Part shown: piece by piece, positions 1 to 7,839 of the stretch
How the letters are laid out: each line of letters begins with the position of its first letter
How positions within the stretch are numbered: the stretch's first letter is position 1
The notes under the pieces: generated by a model
The model's database searches: none
Seen by the model: only the letters and a program-made list of their open reading frames with translations
Told to the model about the DNA's origin: nothing
Program-made: the position numbers and the translations under genes
Assembly: GCF_024347335.1 (NCBI RefSeq)
Contig: NZ_AP025463.1
Coordinates: 620,001 to 684,000, forward strand
DNA: 64,000 nt
DNA from: Vibrio celticus
GTDB lineage: Bacteria; Pseudomonadota; Gammaproteobacteria; Enterobacterales; Vibrionaceae
Reading direction: 5' to 3'

Positions 1-232
1 TTGTATCGTTACTGAAGGTACGATTAAGCGTAGCAACCCAATCCGTGTACTTCGTGAAAACGTTGTTATCTACGAAGGTGAACTAGAGTCACTTCGTCGC
101 TTTAAAGATGACGTTCAAGAAGTTAAGAACGGTTACGAGTGTGGTGTCGGCGTTAAGAACTACAACGACGTTCGCGTTGGTGACCAGATCGAAGTATTCG
201 AAATCGTTGAGGTTAAACGTACTCTAGACTAA
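1..232 (+). CDS. infB: Translation initiation factor IF-2, C-terminal end (partial)
   Basis: This is the last 76 codons of IF-2, cut by the window edge; the reading frame starts at base 2 and stops at 230-232. The visible protein has the C-terminal beta-barrel typical of IF-2, with GTIKRSNPIRVLRENVVIYE near its start and a terminal EIVEVKRTLD. IF-2 is a GTPase that delivers initiator fMet-tRNA to the 30S subunit, and this C-terminal domain binds the formyl-methionyl end. The order infB-rbfA-truB-rpsO-pnp is the conserved gammaproteobacterial arrangement, which supports the call. Confidence 0.97.
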   Translation, partial: CIVTEGTIKRSNPIRVLRENVVIYEGELESLRRFKDDVQEVKNGYECGVGVKNYNDVRVGDQIEVFEIVEVKRTLD

Positions 233-314
233 TCAGTCTGTACGACTCGACATATTGACTAAGGTTACTAACATTACTAGTAAAGGTAATAAGTAATCGG
301 TTGTTGAATACACC

Positions 315-345
315 ATGGGGGGCTGGTAATTACCAAGCCCCCCAT
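315..345 (+). terminator. Strong hairpin between infB and rbfA
   Basis: A perfect 10-bp G/C-rich stem (ATGGGGGGCT / AGCCCCCCAT) encloses a smaller inverted repeat (GGTAATTACC). It is followed only by CTTTCT, not a clean T run. It lies 21 bases before rbfA inside what is normally one operon, so it may act as a partial terminator, an RNase processing site or an mRNA stabiliser. Confidence 0.6.
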
Positions 346-366
346 CTTTCTAAGTGAGAAAAGAAA

Positions 367-780
367 ATGTCAAAAGAATTTAGCCGCACACAACGTGTGT
401 CTCAGCAGCTTCAAAAAGAGCTTGCGCTTATCCTACAACGTGAAGTTCGTGACTCACGTATCGGTATGGTAACTATCTCAGACGTAGAAGTGTCTCGTGA
501 CCTTGCTTACGCAAAAGTGTTCGTGACTTTCCTATGTGTTGGTGAGCAAACTCCTGAATCATGTCTTAAAGCTCTTAAAGAGCATGAAGTGCCAGTTCGT
601 ATGGCTCTTGGTAAGCGTATTCGCCACCGTCTAACGCCTGAAGTTCGTTTTACTTACGACAACACACTAGTAGAAGGCATGCGTATGTCTAACCTAGTAA
701 GTGAAGTTCTGAACGACGACAAGCGTAAGCAAGAAGAAGCTGGCCGCACTGACGAAACTCAGTCTAAGGGCGAAGAGTAA
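367..780 (+). CDS. rbfA: Ribosome-binding factor A
   Basis: This 137-residue protein matches RbfA, a small KH-fold factor that binds the 30S subunit late in assembly, helps 16S rRNA 5'-end maturation and is needed at low temperature. It opens with FSRTQRVSQQLQKELALILQ and has the internal VTISDVEVSRDLAYAKVFVTF strand-helix region typical of the family. Length is normal (about 130 residues), with an acidic, disordered C-terminus. The ATG start has a purine-rich AAGTGAGAAAAG ribosome binding site. Its stop codon overlaps the truB start (TAATG), so the two are probably translationally coupled. Confidence 0.97.
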   Translation: MSKEFSRTQRVSQQLQKELALILQREVRDSRIGMVTISDVEVSRDLAYAKVFVTFLCVGEQTPESCLKALKEHEVPVRMALGKRIRHRLTPEVRFTYDNTLVEGMRMSNLVSEVLNDDKRKQEEAGRTDETQSKGEE

Positions 781-1733
781 TGGCTCGCCGTCGTAAAGGT
801 CGCCCTATCAACGGGGTAATTCTATTAGATAAGCCGACGGGCATTTCGTCTAATGATGCACTGCAAAAAGTAAAGCGTATTTACTTTGCAGAGAAGGCAG
901 GGCACACCGGTGCTCTGGATCCTCTTGCGACTGGCATGCTGCCAATTTGTCTTGGTGAAGCGACGAAGTTCTCTCAGTTTCTTCTAGATTCTGATAAGCG
1001 CTACGTTGTTATCGCTAAGCTTGGTGAGCGTACCAATACCTCTGACTCCGATGGTGAAGTGGTAGAGACACGTGATGTTAACGTGACTCAAGAACAGCTT
1101 GAGCGTTGCATTGCGAGCTTCAAGGGTGAAACCGATCAGATACCATCAATGTTTTCGGCATTGAAGTATCAAGGTAAGCCTTTGTACGAGTACGCACGTG
1201 CAGGTATCGATGTTCCTCGTGAGTCTCGTAAGATCACTGTGTACTCAATTGAACTGCTTCGCTTTGAAGGTGATGAAGTTGAAATGGAAGTGCATTGTTC
1301 GAAAGGCACATACATCCGCACAATTACCGACGATCTTGGTGAGATGCTAGGTTGTGGTGCCCACGTGACTATGCTTCGTCGTACAGGTGTTGCAAAGTAC
1401 CCATACGAGCGTATGGTTACTTTGGAGCAGTTAAACGAGATCCTAGAGCAAGCACAGACGCAAGAAATTGCACCGAAAGAGCTGCTTGATCCTCTGCTGA
1501 TGCCAATGGACACTGCTGTTGAAGACTTACCAGAAGTGAACCTGAACGCGGAACTGACTGACTTAGTTCAGCACGGTATGCCAGTTCAGGTTGCTGGTGC
1601 GCCAACGGAAGGCACGGTTCGTATGACAAGTGGCGAAGAGAAGCTGTTTGTCGGCGTTGCTCAGATTGCTGAAGATGGCCGAGTTGCACCGAAGCGTTTG
1701 GTTGTTTTCAGAGATGAAGAGCCACAAGCGTAG
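780..1733 (+). CDS. truB: tRNA pseudouridine(55) synthase
   Basis: TruB makes pseudouridine 55 in the T loop of nearly all tRNAs and also acts as a tRNA-folding chaperone. The 317-residue protein carries the family signature GHTGALDPLATGML with the catalytic aspartate at about residue 47, the LLDKPTGISSN N-terminal motif, and the SKGTYIRTI substrate-binding strand. Its C-terminal PUA-like region ends in RLVVFRDEE. Length is normal. The ATG start overlaps the rbfA stop codon by two bases, and a factor-independent terminator follows. Confidence 0.97.
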   Translation: MARRRKGRPINGVILLDKPTGISSNDALQKVKRIYFAEKAGHTGALDPLATGMLPICLGEATKFSQFLLDSDKRYVVIAKLGERTNTSDSDGEVVETRDVNVTQEQLERCIASFKGETDQIPSMFSALKYQGKPLYEYARAGIDVPRESRKITVYSIELLRFEGDEVEMEVHCSKGTYIRTITDDLGEMLGCGAHVTMLRRTGVAKYPYERMVTLEQLNEILEQAQTQEIAPKELLDPLLMPMDTAVEDLPEVNLNAELTDLVQHGMPVQVAGAPTEGTVRMTSGEEKLFVGVAQIAEDGRVAPKRLVVFRDEEPQA

Positions 1734-1790
1734 CGCTTACATAGTGTCTGATCTTAGCGCTGAGTCGTGAAAAGCGAGCAGATAAGACAG

Positions 1791-1826
1791 AAAGCGAACG
1801 CCTAATTTAGGTGGTTCGCTTTTTTC
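1791..1826 (+). terminator. Rho-independent terminator after truB
   Basis: AAGCGAAC and GTTCGCTT pair around an inner CTAA/TTAG stem and are followed by a run of Ts. It ends the infB-rbfA-truB transcription unit before the separate rpsO promoter. Confidence 0.85.
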
Positions 1827-1849
1827 GTTTTTAATGGGTTCGATTGTTA

Positions 1850-1878
1850 TTGCACCAACTGACAAACTTCCCTATAAT
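1850..1878 (+). promoter_or_regulatory. Sigma-70 promoter for rpsO
   Basis: A perfect -10 hexamer TATAAT lies at 1873-1878, with TTGCAC at 1850-1855 seventeen bases upstream as a weak -35. A start near base 1885 would give a leader of about 65 bases before rpsO. The position between a terminator and the gene supports it. Confidence 0.65.
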
Positions 1879-1951
1879 CCTCGGCTCGCGTAGCGGCTGA
1901 ATCAGAGATTGGCTGCTACAAATATAAACTTACTCTTATCAGGAGAGAATT

Positions 1952-2221
1952 ATGTCTCTGAATGCAGAAACTAAAGCAGCAATCGTTGCAGAATACGCAC
2001 AATCTGAAGGCGACACAGGTTCACCAGAAGTACAAGTAGCACTACTTACTGCTTCTATCAACCACCTACAAGGTCACTTCAAAGCGCACAAACACGATCA
2101 CCACAGCCGTCGTGGTCTACTACGTATGGTTTCTAGCCGTCGTAAGCTTCTTGATTACTTGAAAGGCAAAAACCTTGCTCGTTACCAAGACCTAATCAAG
2201 CGTCTAGGCCTACGTCGCTAA
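1952..2221 (+). CDS. rpsO: 30S ribosomal protein S15
   Basis: This 89-residue protein is S15, a primary 16S rRNA-binding protein of the 30S platform that also forms an intersubunit bridge. It has the family length and the conserved stretches GDTGSPEVQVALLT and HSRRGLLRMVSSRRKLLDYL, which contact the central-domain rRNA junction. A clear AGGAGAG ribosome binding site lies eight bases before the ATG. It has its own promoter and terminator, with pnp downstream as in E. coli. In E. coli S15 represses its own translation through a leader pseudoknot; the leader here was not folded. Confidence 0.98.
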   Translation: MSLNAETKAAIVAEYAQSEGDTGSPEVQVALLTASINHLQGHFKAHKHDHHSRRGLLRMVSSRRKLLDYLKGKNLARYQDLIKRLGLRR

Positions 2222-2249
2222 TAGCGATGTCTGCAAAGACAGTTTGAAG

Positions 2250-2276
2250 AAAAGGAGCATTTATGCTCCTTTTTTT
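2250..2276 (+). terminator. Rho-independent terminator after rpsO
   Basis: AAAAGGAGCAT and ATGCTCCTTTT form the stem, followed by a T run. It separates rpsO from the pnp leader. Confidence 0.88.
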
Positions 2277-2435
2277 GTGCCTGTAAGAAAATGCTAGGCT
2301 GGATGCTCAGAATATCATCTGGCTTTTTCTGATAGGAAATATATCTCCTAATAAAAATAGTTTATACTACGCCCGCCTATAGCGTTTTCAGCGTTTGGCA
2401 ATCAACCTCTCAAGAGATTACAGTCACAGATGTCG

Positions 2436-2540
2436 GCCAATAGGTCGCGACTATTCAAAGGCGGATTTGGTCCTAATTCGGCGTATGAACACATACAAAG
2501 AGTCACCATCCTAAGTCCCTTTTCACTAGTCGCGATTGGT
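2436..2540 (+). promoter_or_regulatory. Long stem-loop in the pnp leader (RNase III / PNPase autoregulation type)
   Basis: CGCGACTA (2446-2453) pairs with TAGTCGCG (2527-2534). After a four-base bulge, GCCAAT (2436-2441) pairs with ATTGGT (2535-2540). The arms lie 60-160 bases before the pnp start, where E. coli has the double-stranded leader that RNase III cleaves and PNPase then destabilises to repress its own synthesis. A possible -10 (TATACT) lies at 2363-2368. The arms are seen directly; the regulatory role is inferred from E. coli. A 63-codon open frame across the loop is not supported as a gene. Confidence 0.65.
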
Positions 2541-2599
2541 AATGTCTTGAGTCATTATTCACTTAATCTAAAGTCTGACTTTAGAGCTAAGGATATACA

Positions 2600-4720
2600 A
2601 TGTTTGAAAAACCAGTTGTAAAATCGTTCCAGTACGGTAACCACACCGTTACTCTAGAAACGGGCGTAATTGCACGTCAAGCTACTGCTGCTGTAATGGC
2701 GACTATGGACGATACATCAGTATTCGTTTCTGTTGTTGCTAAGAAAGAAGCAGTTGCAGGTCAAGACTTCTTCCCACTAACAGTAAACTACCAAGAGCGT
2801 ACATACGCTGCGGGTAAAATCCCTGGTGGTTTCTTCAAGCGTGAAGGTCGTCCATCTGAAGGCGAAACACTAACAGCTCGTCTGATTGACCGTCCAATTC
2901 GTCCACTTTTCCCAAGTGCGTTTAAAAACGAAGTTCAAGTTATCGCTACGGTTGTTTCTATCAACCCTGACGTAAACCCAGACATGATCACTATGATCGC
3001 AACGTCTGCTGCACTTGCTATCTCTGGTGCTCCATTCAATGGTCCTATCGGTGCTGCACGTGTTGGTCACATCGACGGCGAACTTGTTCTTAACCCATCA
3101 AATACTGAGCTTGAAAACTCTAAACTAGACCTAGTTGTGTCTGGTACAGAAGGCGCAGTACTTATGGTTGAATCTGAAGCAGATAACCTATCTGAAGAAG
3201 AAATGCTTTCAGCTGTTGTTTACGGTCACGACCAACAACAAGTTGTAATCAAAGCAATCAACGAGTTTGCTGCTGAAGTTGCAACTCCATCTTGGAACTG
3301 GGAAGCGCCAGCAGTTAACACTGAGCTTAAAGCTCAAGTTGCTGAACTTGCTGAAACTCGTCTATCTGACGCGTACCAGATCACTGAGAAAATGGCTCGT
3401 TACGAGCAAGTTGGCGCAATCAAGAACGACGTTGTTGAAGCTCTAATTGCACAAGACGAAAACCTAGATGAGCGCGAAATCCGCGGCATGCTTGGTTCTC
3501 TAGAGAAAAACGTAGTACGTAGCCGCATCATCGCTGGCAACCCACGTATCGATGGCCGTGAAAAAGACATGGTTCGTGCGCTAGACGTACGTACTGGTGT
3601 TCTTCCACGTACACACGGTTCTTCTCTATTCACTCGTGGTGAAACTCAAGCACTTGTTACTGCAACGCTTGGCACACAACGTGATGCTCAAATCATCGAC
3701 AGCCTAATGGGTGAGAAGAAAGACAACTTCCTTCTACACTACAACTTCCCTCCATACTGTGTAGGTGAAACTGGTTTCGTTGGTTCTCCTAAGCGTCGTG
3801 AAATTGGTCACGGTAAGCTTGCTAAACGTGGTATCCAAGCAGTAATGCCTTCTGTTGAAGAATTCCCATACACAGTTCGTGTTGTATCGGAAATCACAGA
3901 ATCTAACGGTTCTTCTTCAATGGCTTCTGTATGTGGTACATCTCTAGCTCTTATGGATGCTGGTGTTCCAATCAAAGCTTCTGTTGCGGGTATCGCAATG
4001 GGTCTTGTTAAAGAAGGCGACGATTTCGTTGTTCTTTCTGACATCCTTGGCGACGAAGATCACCTAGGTGACATGGACTTTAAAGTAGCAGGTACTAACG
4101 CTGGTATCACTGCACTTCAAATGGACATCAAGATCGAAGGTATCACTAAAGAGATCATGCAAATTGCACTTAACCAAGCGCAAGGTGCACGTAAGCACAT
4201 CCTTTCTGTAATGGATGAAGCTATCTCTGGTGCTCGTGAAGATATCTCTGAATTCGCTCCACGTATCCACACAATGAAAATCAGCTCTGATAAGATCAAA
4301 GATGTTATCGGTAAAGGCGGCGCAGTTATCCGTGCTCTTTGTGAAGAAACGGGTACTACAATCGAAATCGAAGACGATGGCACAATCAAGATTGCTGCTA
4401 CTGAAGGCGCAGCTGCTAAAGAAGCTATCCGTCGTATCGAAGAGATCACAGCTGAAGTTGAAGTTGGCCGCATTTACCAAGGTAAAGTTGCTCGTCTAGC
4501 TGACTTCGGTGCATTCGTTACTATCCTTCCAGGTAAAGATGGTCTAGTACACATCTCTCAAATCGCTGACAAGCGCGTTGAGAAAGTGTCTGACTACCTA
4601 ACTGAAGGTCAAGAAGTTCCTGTTAAGGTTCTTGAAATTGACCGTCAAGGCCGTGTACGTCTAAGCATGAAAGAAGCAGTTGAAACGCCAGCTGAAGGCG
4701 AAGCACCTGCTGCTGAGTAA
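2600..4720 (+). CDS. pnp: Polyribonucleotide nucleotidyltransferase (PNPase)
   Basis: PNPase is a trimeric 3'-to-5' exoribonuclease that uses phosphate to degrade RNA and is part of the RNA degradosome. The 706-residue protein has two RNase PH-like halves joined by a helical linker. The second half includes the catalytic-region stretch SDILGDEDHLGDMDFKVAG. A KH domain (DKIKDVIGKGGAVIRALCEE) and a C-terminal S1 domain (GRIYQGKVARLADFGAFV) follow. The acidic tail ends in EGEAPAAE. The start is the ATG after the AAGGATATACA spacer. It has its own leader and terminator, and nlpI follows, as in E. coli. Confidence 0.98.
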   Translation: MFEKPVVKSFQYGNHTVTLETGVIARQATAAVMATMDDTSVFVSVVAKKEAVAGQDFFPLTVNYQERTYAAGKIPGGFFKREGRPSEGETLTARLIDRPIRPLFPSAFKNEVQVIATVVSINPDVNPDMITMIATSAALAISGAPFNGPIGAARVGHIDGELVLNPSNTELENSKLDLVVSGTEGAVLMVESEADNLSEEEMLSAVVYGHDQQQVVIKAINEFAAEVATPSWNWEAPAVNTELKAQVAELAETRLSDAYQITEKMARYEQVGAIKNDVVEALIAQDENLDEREIRGMLGSLEKNVVRSRIIAGNPRIDGREKDMVRALDVRTGVLPRTHGSSLFTRGETQALVTATLGTQRDAQIIDSLMGEKKDNFLLHYNFPPYCVGETGFVGSPKRREIGHGKLAKRGIQAVMPSVEEFPYTVRVVSEITESNGSSSMASVCGTSLALMDAGVPIKASVAGIAMGLVKEGDDFVVLSDILGDEDHLGDMDFKVAGTNAGITALQMDIKIEGITKEIMQIALNQAQGARKHILSVMDEAISGAREDISEFAPRIHTMKISSDKIKDVIGKGGAVIRALCEETGTTIEIEDDGTIKIAATEGAAAKEAIRRIEEITAEVEVGRIYQGKVARLADFGAFVTILPGKDGLVHISQIADKRVEKVSDYLTEGQEVPVKVLEIDRQGRVRLSMKEAVETPAEGEAPAAE

Positions 4721-4788
4721 TTCTCAGTGTGTCGATGGTGATATCGCTTTTTAGTGATTTCTAACCTATCGTCAACAAAGCATGTTAT

Positions 4789-4816
4789 AAAGGGGAGCAT
4801 ATCGCTCCCCTTTTTT
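4789..4816 (+). terminator. Rho-independent terminator after pnp
   Basis: AAAGGGGAGC and GCTCCCCTTT pair over the loop ATATC and are followed by Ts. This places nlpI outside the main pnp transcript unless there is read-through. Confidence 0.88.
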
Positions 4817-4844
4817 ATTGCGGTCATAACAGGAGTAATTATTT

Positions 4845-5768
4845 GTGAAATGGTTTCAAACCGCGAGTATGTGTTTACTGCTTGTACTAACAGGTTGTGC
4901 GACAACATCAGATAACACCTCACGTTGGGTTTATCCACCGATGGCTGTGCCACTGCAACCAAGCGTTCAGCAAGAAGTTCAAATTGCACGTCTTAGTCAG
5001 TTATTACAGCGCCCAGATTTGAACGATGAAGTTCGAGCTAAGATGCTGTTTGAACGTGGTAACTACTACGACAGTGTTGGCCTGCGTGATCTCGCGCGTC
5101 TCGACTTCAACCAATCTCTTTCATTGAACCCTGCTCAACCTGATATCTTTAATCTTTTGGGTGTTTACTTTACGCAGGTAGGGGAGTTTGATGCAGCTTA
5201 TGAATCTTTTGATTCTACGTTAGAGCTTGATCCTGCAAACTCTTACGCAGAAAGAAACCGCTCTATCGCGCTTTATTATGGCGAGCGTTACGACTTAGCC
5301 AATGAAGAGATGATGAAGCACTATGCCGATGATCCTAGCGATCCGTTTCGCGCTCTGTGGTTGTACATCATTCAGCATGAGCTAACGCCAGAACAAGCTA
5401 AGCTTGATTTACAAAAACGTTATGAGAGCCGTGATGAGCAGTGGGGCTGGGTATTAGTCGCGATTATGCTTGATGATATTACTGAAGAGCAGGCTTTCAA
5501 GGCGATCTTAACCGGTACTCGTGACAACACGTTACTTGCGCAGCGCCTAACAGAGACGTACTTCTACCTTGCTAAGCGTTACCATATGAATGGTGACTAC
5601 GCGAATGCTATCTCTTTGTACAAGTTAGCGGTTTCTTTTAACGTGTATGAATACGTAGAACACCGTTACTCTTTCTTAGAGTTAAGCCGTATCTTCACCA
5701 CGCTCAAAGCCGAACACTTAGCGCAAGTTAAGCTGGCTGAGGCCGAAGAAGAAGCCAACGCTAAGTAA
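4845..5768 (+). CDS. nlpI: Lipoprotein NlpI (TPR adaptor)
   Basis: NlpI is an outer-membrane lipoprotein built of tetratricopeptide repeats. In E. coli it brings the murein endopeptidase MepS to the protease Prc and scaffolds other cell-wall hydrolases. Here the 307-residue protein has a lipoprotein signal peptide ending in the lipobox LTGC (lipidated Cys at about residue 18), followed by helical TPR units such as the stretch ending LDFNQSLSLNPAQPDIFNLL. The start is a GTG at 4845, nine bases after AGGAG; it gives a compact signal peptide with a basic N-terminus. Location directly after pnp matches E. coli. Confidence 0.95.
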   Translation: MKWFQTASMCLLLVLTGCATTSDNTSRWVYPPMAVPLQPSVQQEVQIARLSQLLQRPDLNDEVRAKMLFERGNYYDSVGLRDLARLDFNQSLSLNPAQPDIFNLLGVYFTQVGEFDAAYESFDSTLELDPANSYAERNRSIALYYGERYDLANEEMMKHYADDPSDPFRALWLYIIQHELTPEQAKLDLQKRYESRDEQWGWVLVAIMLDDITEEQAFKAILTGTRDNTLLAQRLTETYFYLAKRYHMNGDYANAISLYKLAVSFNVYEYVEHRYSFLELSRIFTTLKAEHLAQVKLAEAEEEANAK

Positions 5769-5790
5769 GCAACACATTTTGATTCCGAAA

Positions 5791-5816
5791 AGCCGCTGCC
5801 TGTCAGCGGTTTTTTT
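5791..5816 (+). terminator. Rho-independent terminator after nlpI
   Basis: CCGCTG and CAGCGG pair over a five-base loop, followed by seven Ts. Confidence 0.85.
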
Positions 5817-5877
5817 ATGCTCCTTTTTTATGATCTTCATCTCGTTTTGATTGCTTTTTATTTAAACAACACTAAAA

Positions 5878-5896
5878 TAGTTAGCCTTGCTAACTA
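5878..5896. promoter_or_regulatory. Palindromic operator upstream of the MarR gene
   Basis: TAGTTAGCCTTGCTAACTA is a perfect 8-bp dyad around CTT, 19-37 bases before the marR-type start. Nearly the same sequence recurs just after the regulator gene (6341-6361). MarR dimers bind palindromes of this size, so it is the likely autoregulatory operator. Confidence 0.75.
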
Positions 5897-5914
5897 AATG
5901 CCATTTTTGATTAG

Positions 5915-6328
5915 GTGAGTATGCTGAACCAGAATTTAGAAAAGATTGAGCGCTTCGCCTCTAAGATATGGCGCACTCAGGTAAATGAAGATCCTATTTG
6001 CCAATTGAGCTTCAATGAGTATGACTATTTGAAGGTCATCCAAGCCTCTCCTGAACCGATCCGATTGACTGATCTGGCGATTGAAATGCAAGTAACCAAA
6101 CCTTCAGCAACCACTATGGTTCAAAGGCTTGAGAGAAAGGGGCTTGTGGAGCGTAAAGCTTCGCTCGAAGATGCTAGGTCTAAGTTGGTCGTATTGACCA
6201 GCAAAGCTGAAGTGGGCTTGGAAGAAGAAAGTAAGATCTATCAGGTCATGGCACAGATACTGGAAAGTCGTTTGTCTGAGCAAGAATCTCAGCAGCTAAA
6301 CTTATTATTAAATAAAGCTTTGAAGTAA
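5915..6328 (+). CDS. MarR-family transcriptional regulator
   Basis: A 137-residue winged-helix regulator of the MarR family, whose dimers usually repress efflux genes and release DNA on binding a small molecule. The recognition region LAIEMQVTKPSATTMVQRLERKG and the wing LVERKASLEDARSKLVVLT match the family closely. The long C-terminal helix is present and length is typical. The frame opens with GTG at 5915; an ATG two codons later (5921) is an equally possible start, because the AGGTGA there sits too close to either. It lies 88 bases before a MATE pump gene on the same strand, and both promoters carry the same palindrome, so it probably represses itself and the pump. Confidence 0.9.
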   Translation: MSMLNQNLEKIERFASKIWRTQVNEDPICQLSFNEYDYLKVIQASPEPIRLTDLAIEMQVTKPSATTMVQRLERKGLVERKASLEDARSKLVVLTSKAEVGLEEESKIYQVMAQILESRLSEQESQQLNLLLNKALK

Positions 6329-6340
6329 ATATTTAGATAT

Positions 6341-6361
6341 TTAGTTAGCCTTGTTAACTAA
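6341..6361. promoter_or_regulatory. Second MarR-type operator, upstream of the MATE gene
   Basis: TTAGTTAGC-CTT-GTTAACTAA is a 9-bp dyad with one mismatch. It shares 18 of 19 bases with the operator before the regulator gene. It begins 12 bases after the regulator stop and lies 55 bases before the pump gene, which suggests the pump has its own repressible promoter. Confidence 0.75.
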
Positions 6362-6416
6362 TTTTTCGAGTCATATCTTGTTGATATGCGACTCACAAAT
6401 GAAAGTAGAATAAGAA

Positions 6417-7754
6417 ATGAGTAACTCAATTAGTCGCCAGTTTTGGCGATACACAATCCCTACTGTGGCAGCCATGTTGGTTAATGGCCTGTACCAAGTG
6501 GTGGATGGCATCTTCATCGGCCGCTATGTGGGGGCTGATGGTCTTGCAGGTATCAATGTTGCGTGGCCTGTGATTGGTTCGATTCTCGGTATTGGTATGT
6601 TGGTGGGTGTGGGCACAGGTGCGCTTGTCTCGATTCGCCAAGGTGAAAAAGATACTCAAGGCGCTAAACAGATCTTAGCAACGGGCTTAACCTTGTTGTT
6701 AGCGATAACGCCTATTGTCTCTGCATTGCTGTTCTTGTTTGCTGATAACTTCTTGCTTTGGCAGGGCGCTGAAGGGCGAGTGTATGAACTTGGCCTGCAG
6801 TACTTACACATTCTGATTGGTGCCAGTGTCTTCACGTTAGGTTCGATCGCGATGCCGTTTTTACTGCGTAACGATGATAGCCCTAATCTAGCGACGATAC
6901 TGATGATTGTTGGTGCGGTGATTAACATCGTACTCGATTACCTGTTTATCGCGCTCTATGGCTGGGAGTTGATGGGTGCAGCATTAGCAACAGCGATTGC
7001 CCAGTTTGTAGTAACGGCTCTCGGCTTGGCTTACTTCTTCTCACGTCGAGCAAACCTACGTTTACGTTGGAATGAGTTGAGACTGAAGCTGGATGTGATT
7101 CCACAAATCTTCGCCATTGGTACATCAAGCTTCTTTATGTACGCTTATGGTTCGATGATGGTGGCGCTGCACAATGCGTTGTTCTCTCAATATGGCGACC
7201 AGTTGATGATTGGTGCTTACGCTATTTTGGGCTACATCGTGACAGTTTATTACCTCACAGCGGAAGGTATCGCCAACGGCATGCAGCCATTGGTGAGCTA
7301 CAACCATGGTGCGCGTAACCAAGCGAACATCCGTAAGTTACTTAAGATAGCGATGATGAGTTCGGTATTGATTGGTGTGGCTTTCGTGCTGCTTTTGAAC
7401 GCGTTCCCACGTGAGTTTGTATCAGTATTTAACTCAGACGAACCTCAGTTAGTTGAGTACACCGTGTTGGGTATTCGACTTCACATGTTTGCCTTAGCGC
7501 TGGATGGCTTCTTGGTAGTCGCAGGTGCTTACTATCAGGCAGTGAACAAGGGCAGCAAGGCGATGTTTGTGACGATAGGTAACATGCTGATCCAGTTACC
7601 TTTCTTGTACATTATGCCTAAGTTGTACGGTGTGCCGGGGATCTGGATTGCGTACCCACTGTCTAACATCGCACTAAGTGTGGTGGTGATGGTAATGCTT
7701 TACAAAGACTTAAAGAAGCTCGATGCCTCACCGATGGAAACAGCGACGGCATAG
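6417..7754 (+). CDS. MATE-family multidrug efflux transporter
   Basis: A 445-residue inner-membrane antiporter of the MATE family, which exports cationic drugs in exchange for Na+ or H+. It has about twelve hydrophobic segments. The N-terminal motif PTVAAMLVNGLYQVVDGIFI and the second-half repeat IGTSSFFMYAYGSMMVAL mark the two six-helix bundles. Length is normal. The ATG follows a weak AGAATAAGAA site. It is preceded by a MarR-type gene and shares its operator sequence; a strong terminator follows. The substrate cannot be told from sequence, and I would not assign it to NorM or a particular Vcm pump. Confidence 0.92.
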   Translation: MSNSISRQFWRYTIPTVAAMLVNGLYQVVDGIFIGRYVGADGLAGINVAWPVIGSILGIGMLVGVGTGALVSIRQGEKDTQGAKQILATGLTLLLAITPIVSALLFLFADNFLLWQGAEGRVYELGLQYLHILIGASVFTLGSIAMPFLLRNDDSPNLATILMIVGAVINIVLDYLFIALYGWELMGAALATAIAQFVVTALGLAYFFSRRANLRLRWNELRLKLDVIPQIFAIGTSSFFMYAYGSMMVALHNALFSQYGDQLMIGAYAILGYIVTVYYLTAEGIANGMQPLVSYNHGARNQANIRKLLKIAMMSSVLIGVAFVLLLNAFPREFVSVFNSDEPQLVEYTVLGIRLHMFALALDGFLVVAGAYYQAVNKGSKAMFVTIGNMLIQLPFLYIMPKLYGVPGIWIAYPLSNIALSVVVMVMLYKDLKKLDASPMETATA

Positions 7755-7776
7755 GTCGTGTTTCTTAAGTCGAATT

Positions 7777-7807
7777 AAAAAGGTCTAGCGAATGCTAGAC
7801 CTTTTTT
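7777..7807 (+). terminator. Rho-independent terminator after the MATE gene
   Basis: GGTCTAGC and GCTAGACC pair over GAAT, flanked by A and T runs. The symmetric A/T flanks would also let it work for ubiV transcription arriving from the other strand. Confidence 0.88.
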
Positions 7808-7839
7808 GTATCTGTTGCTGGTTAGTTCAATGCGAGGAA

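Noticed and set aside
2430..2621. A 63-codon frame before pnp
   Set aside because: It runs through the leader stem-loop, has no ribosome binding site or recognisable sequence and overlaps the pnp start.
4064..4480. Long antisense frames within pnp (138 and 118 codons)
   Set aside because: They are shadows of a strongly biased coding sequence; their proteins are low-complexity and have no start signals.
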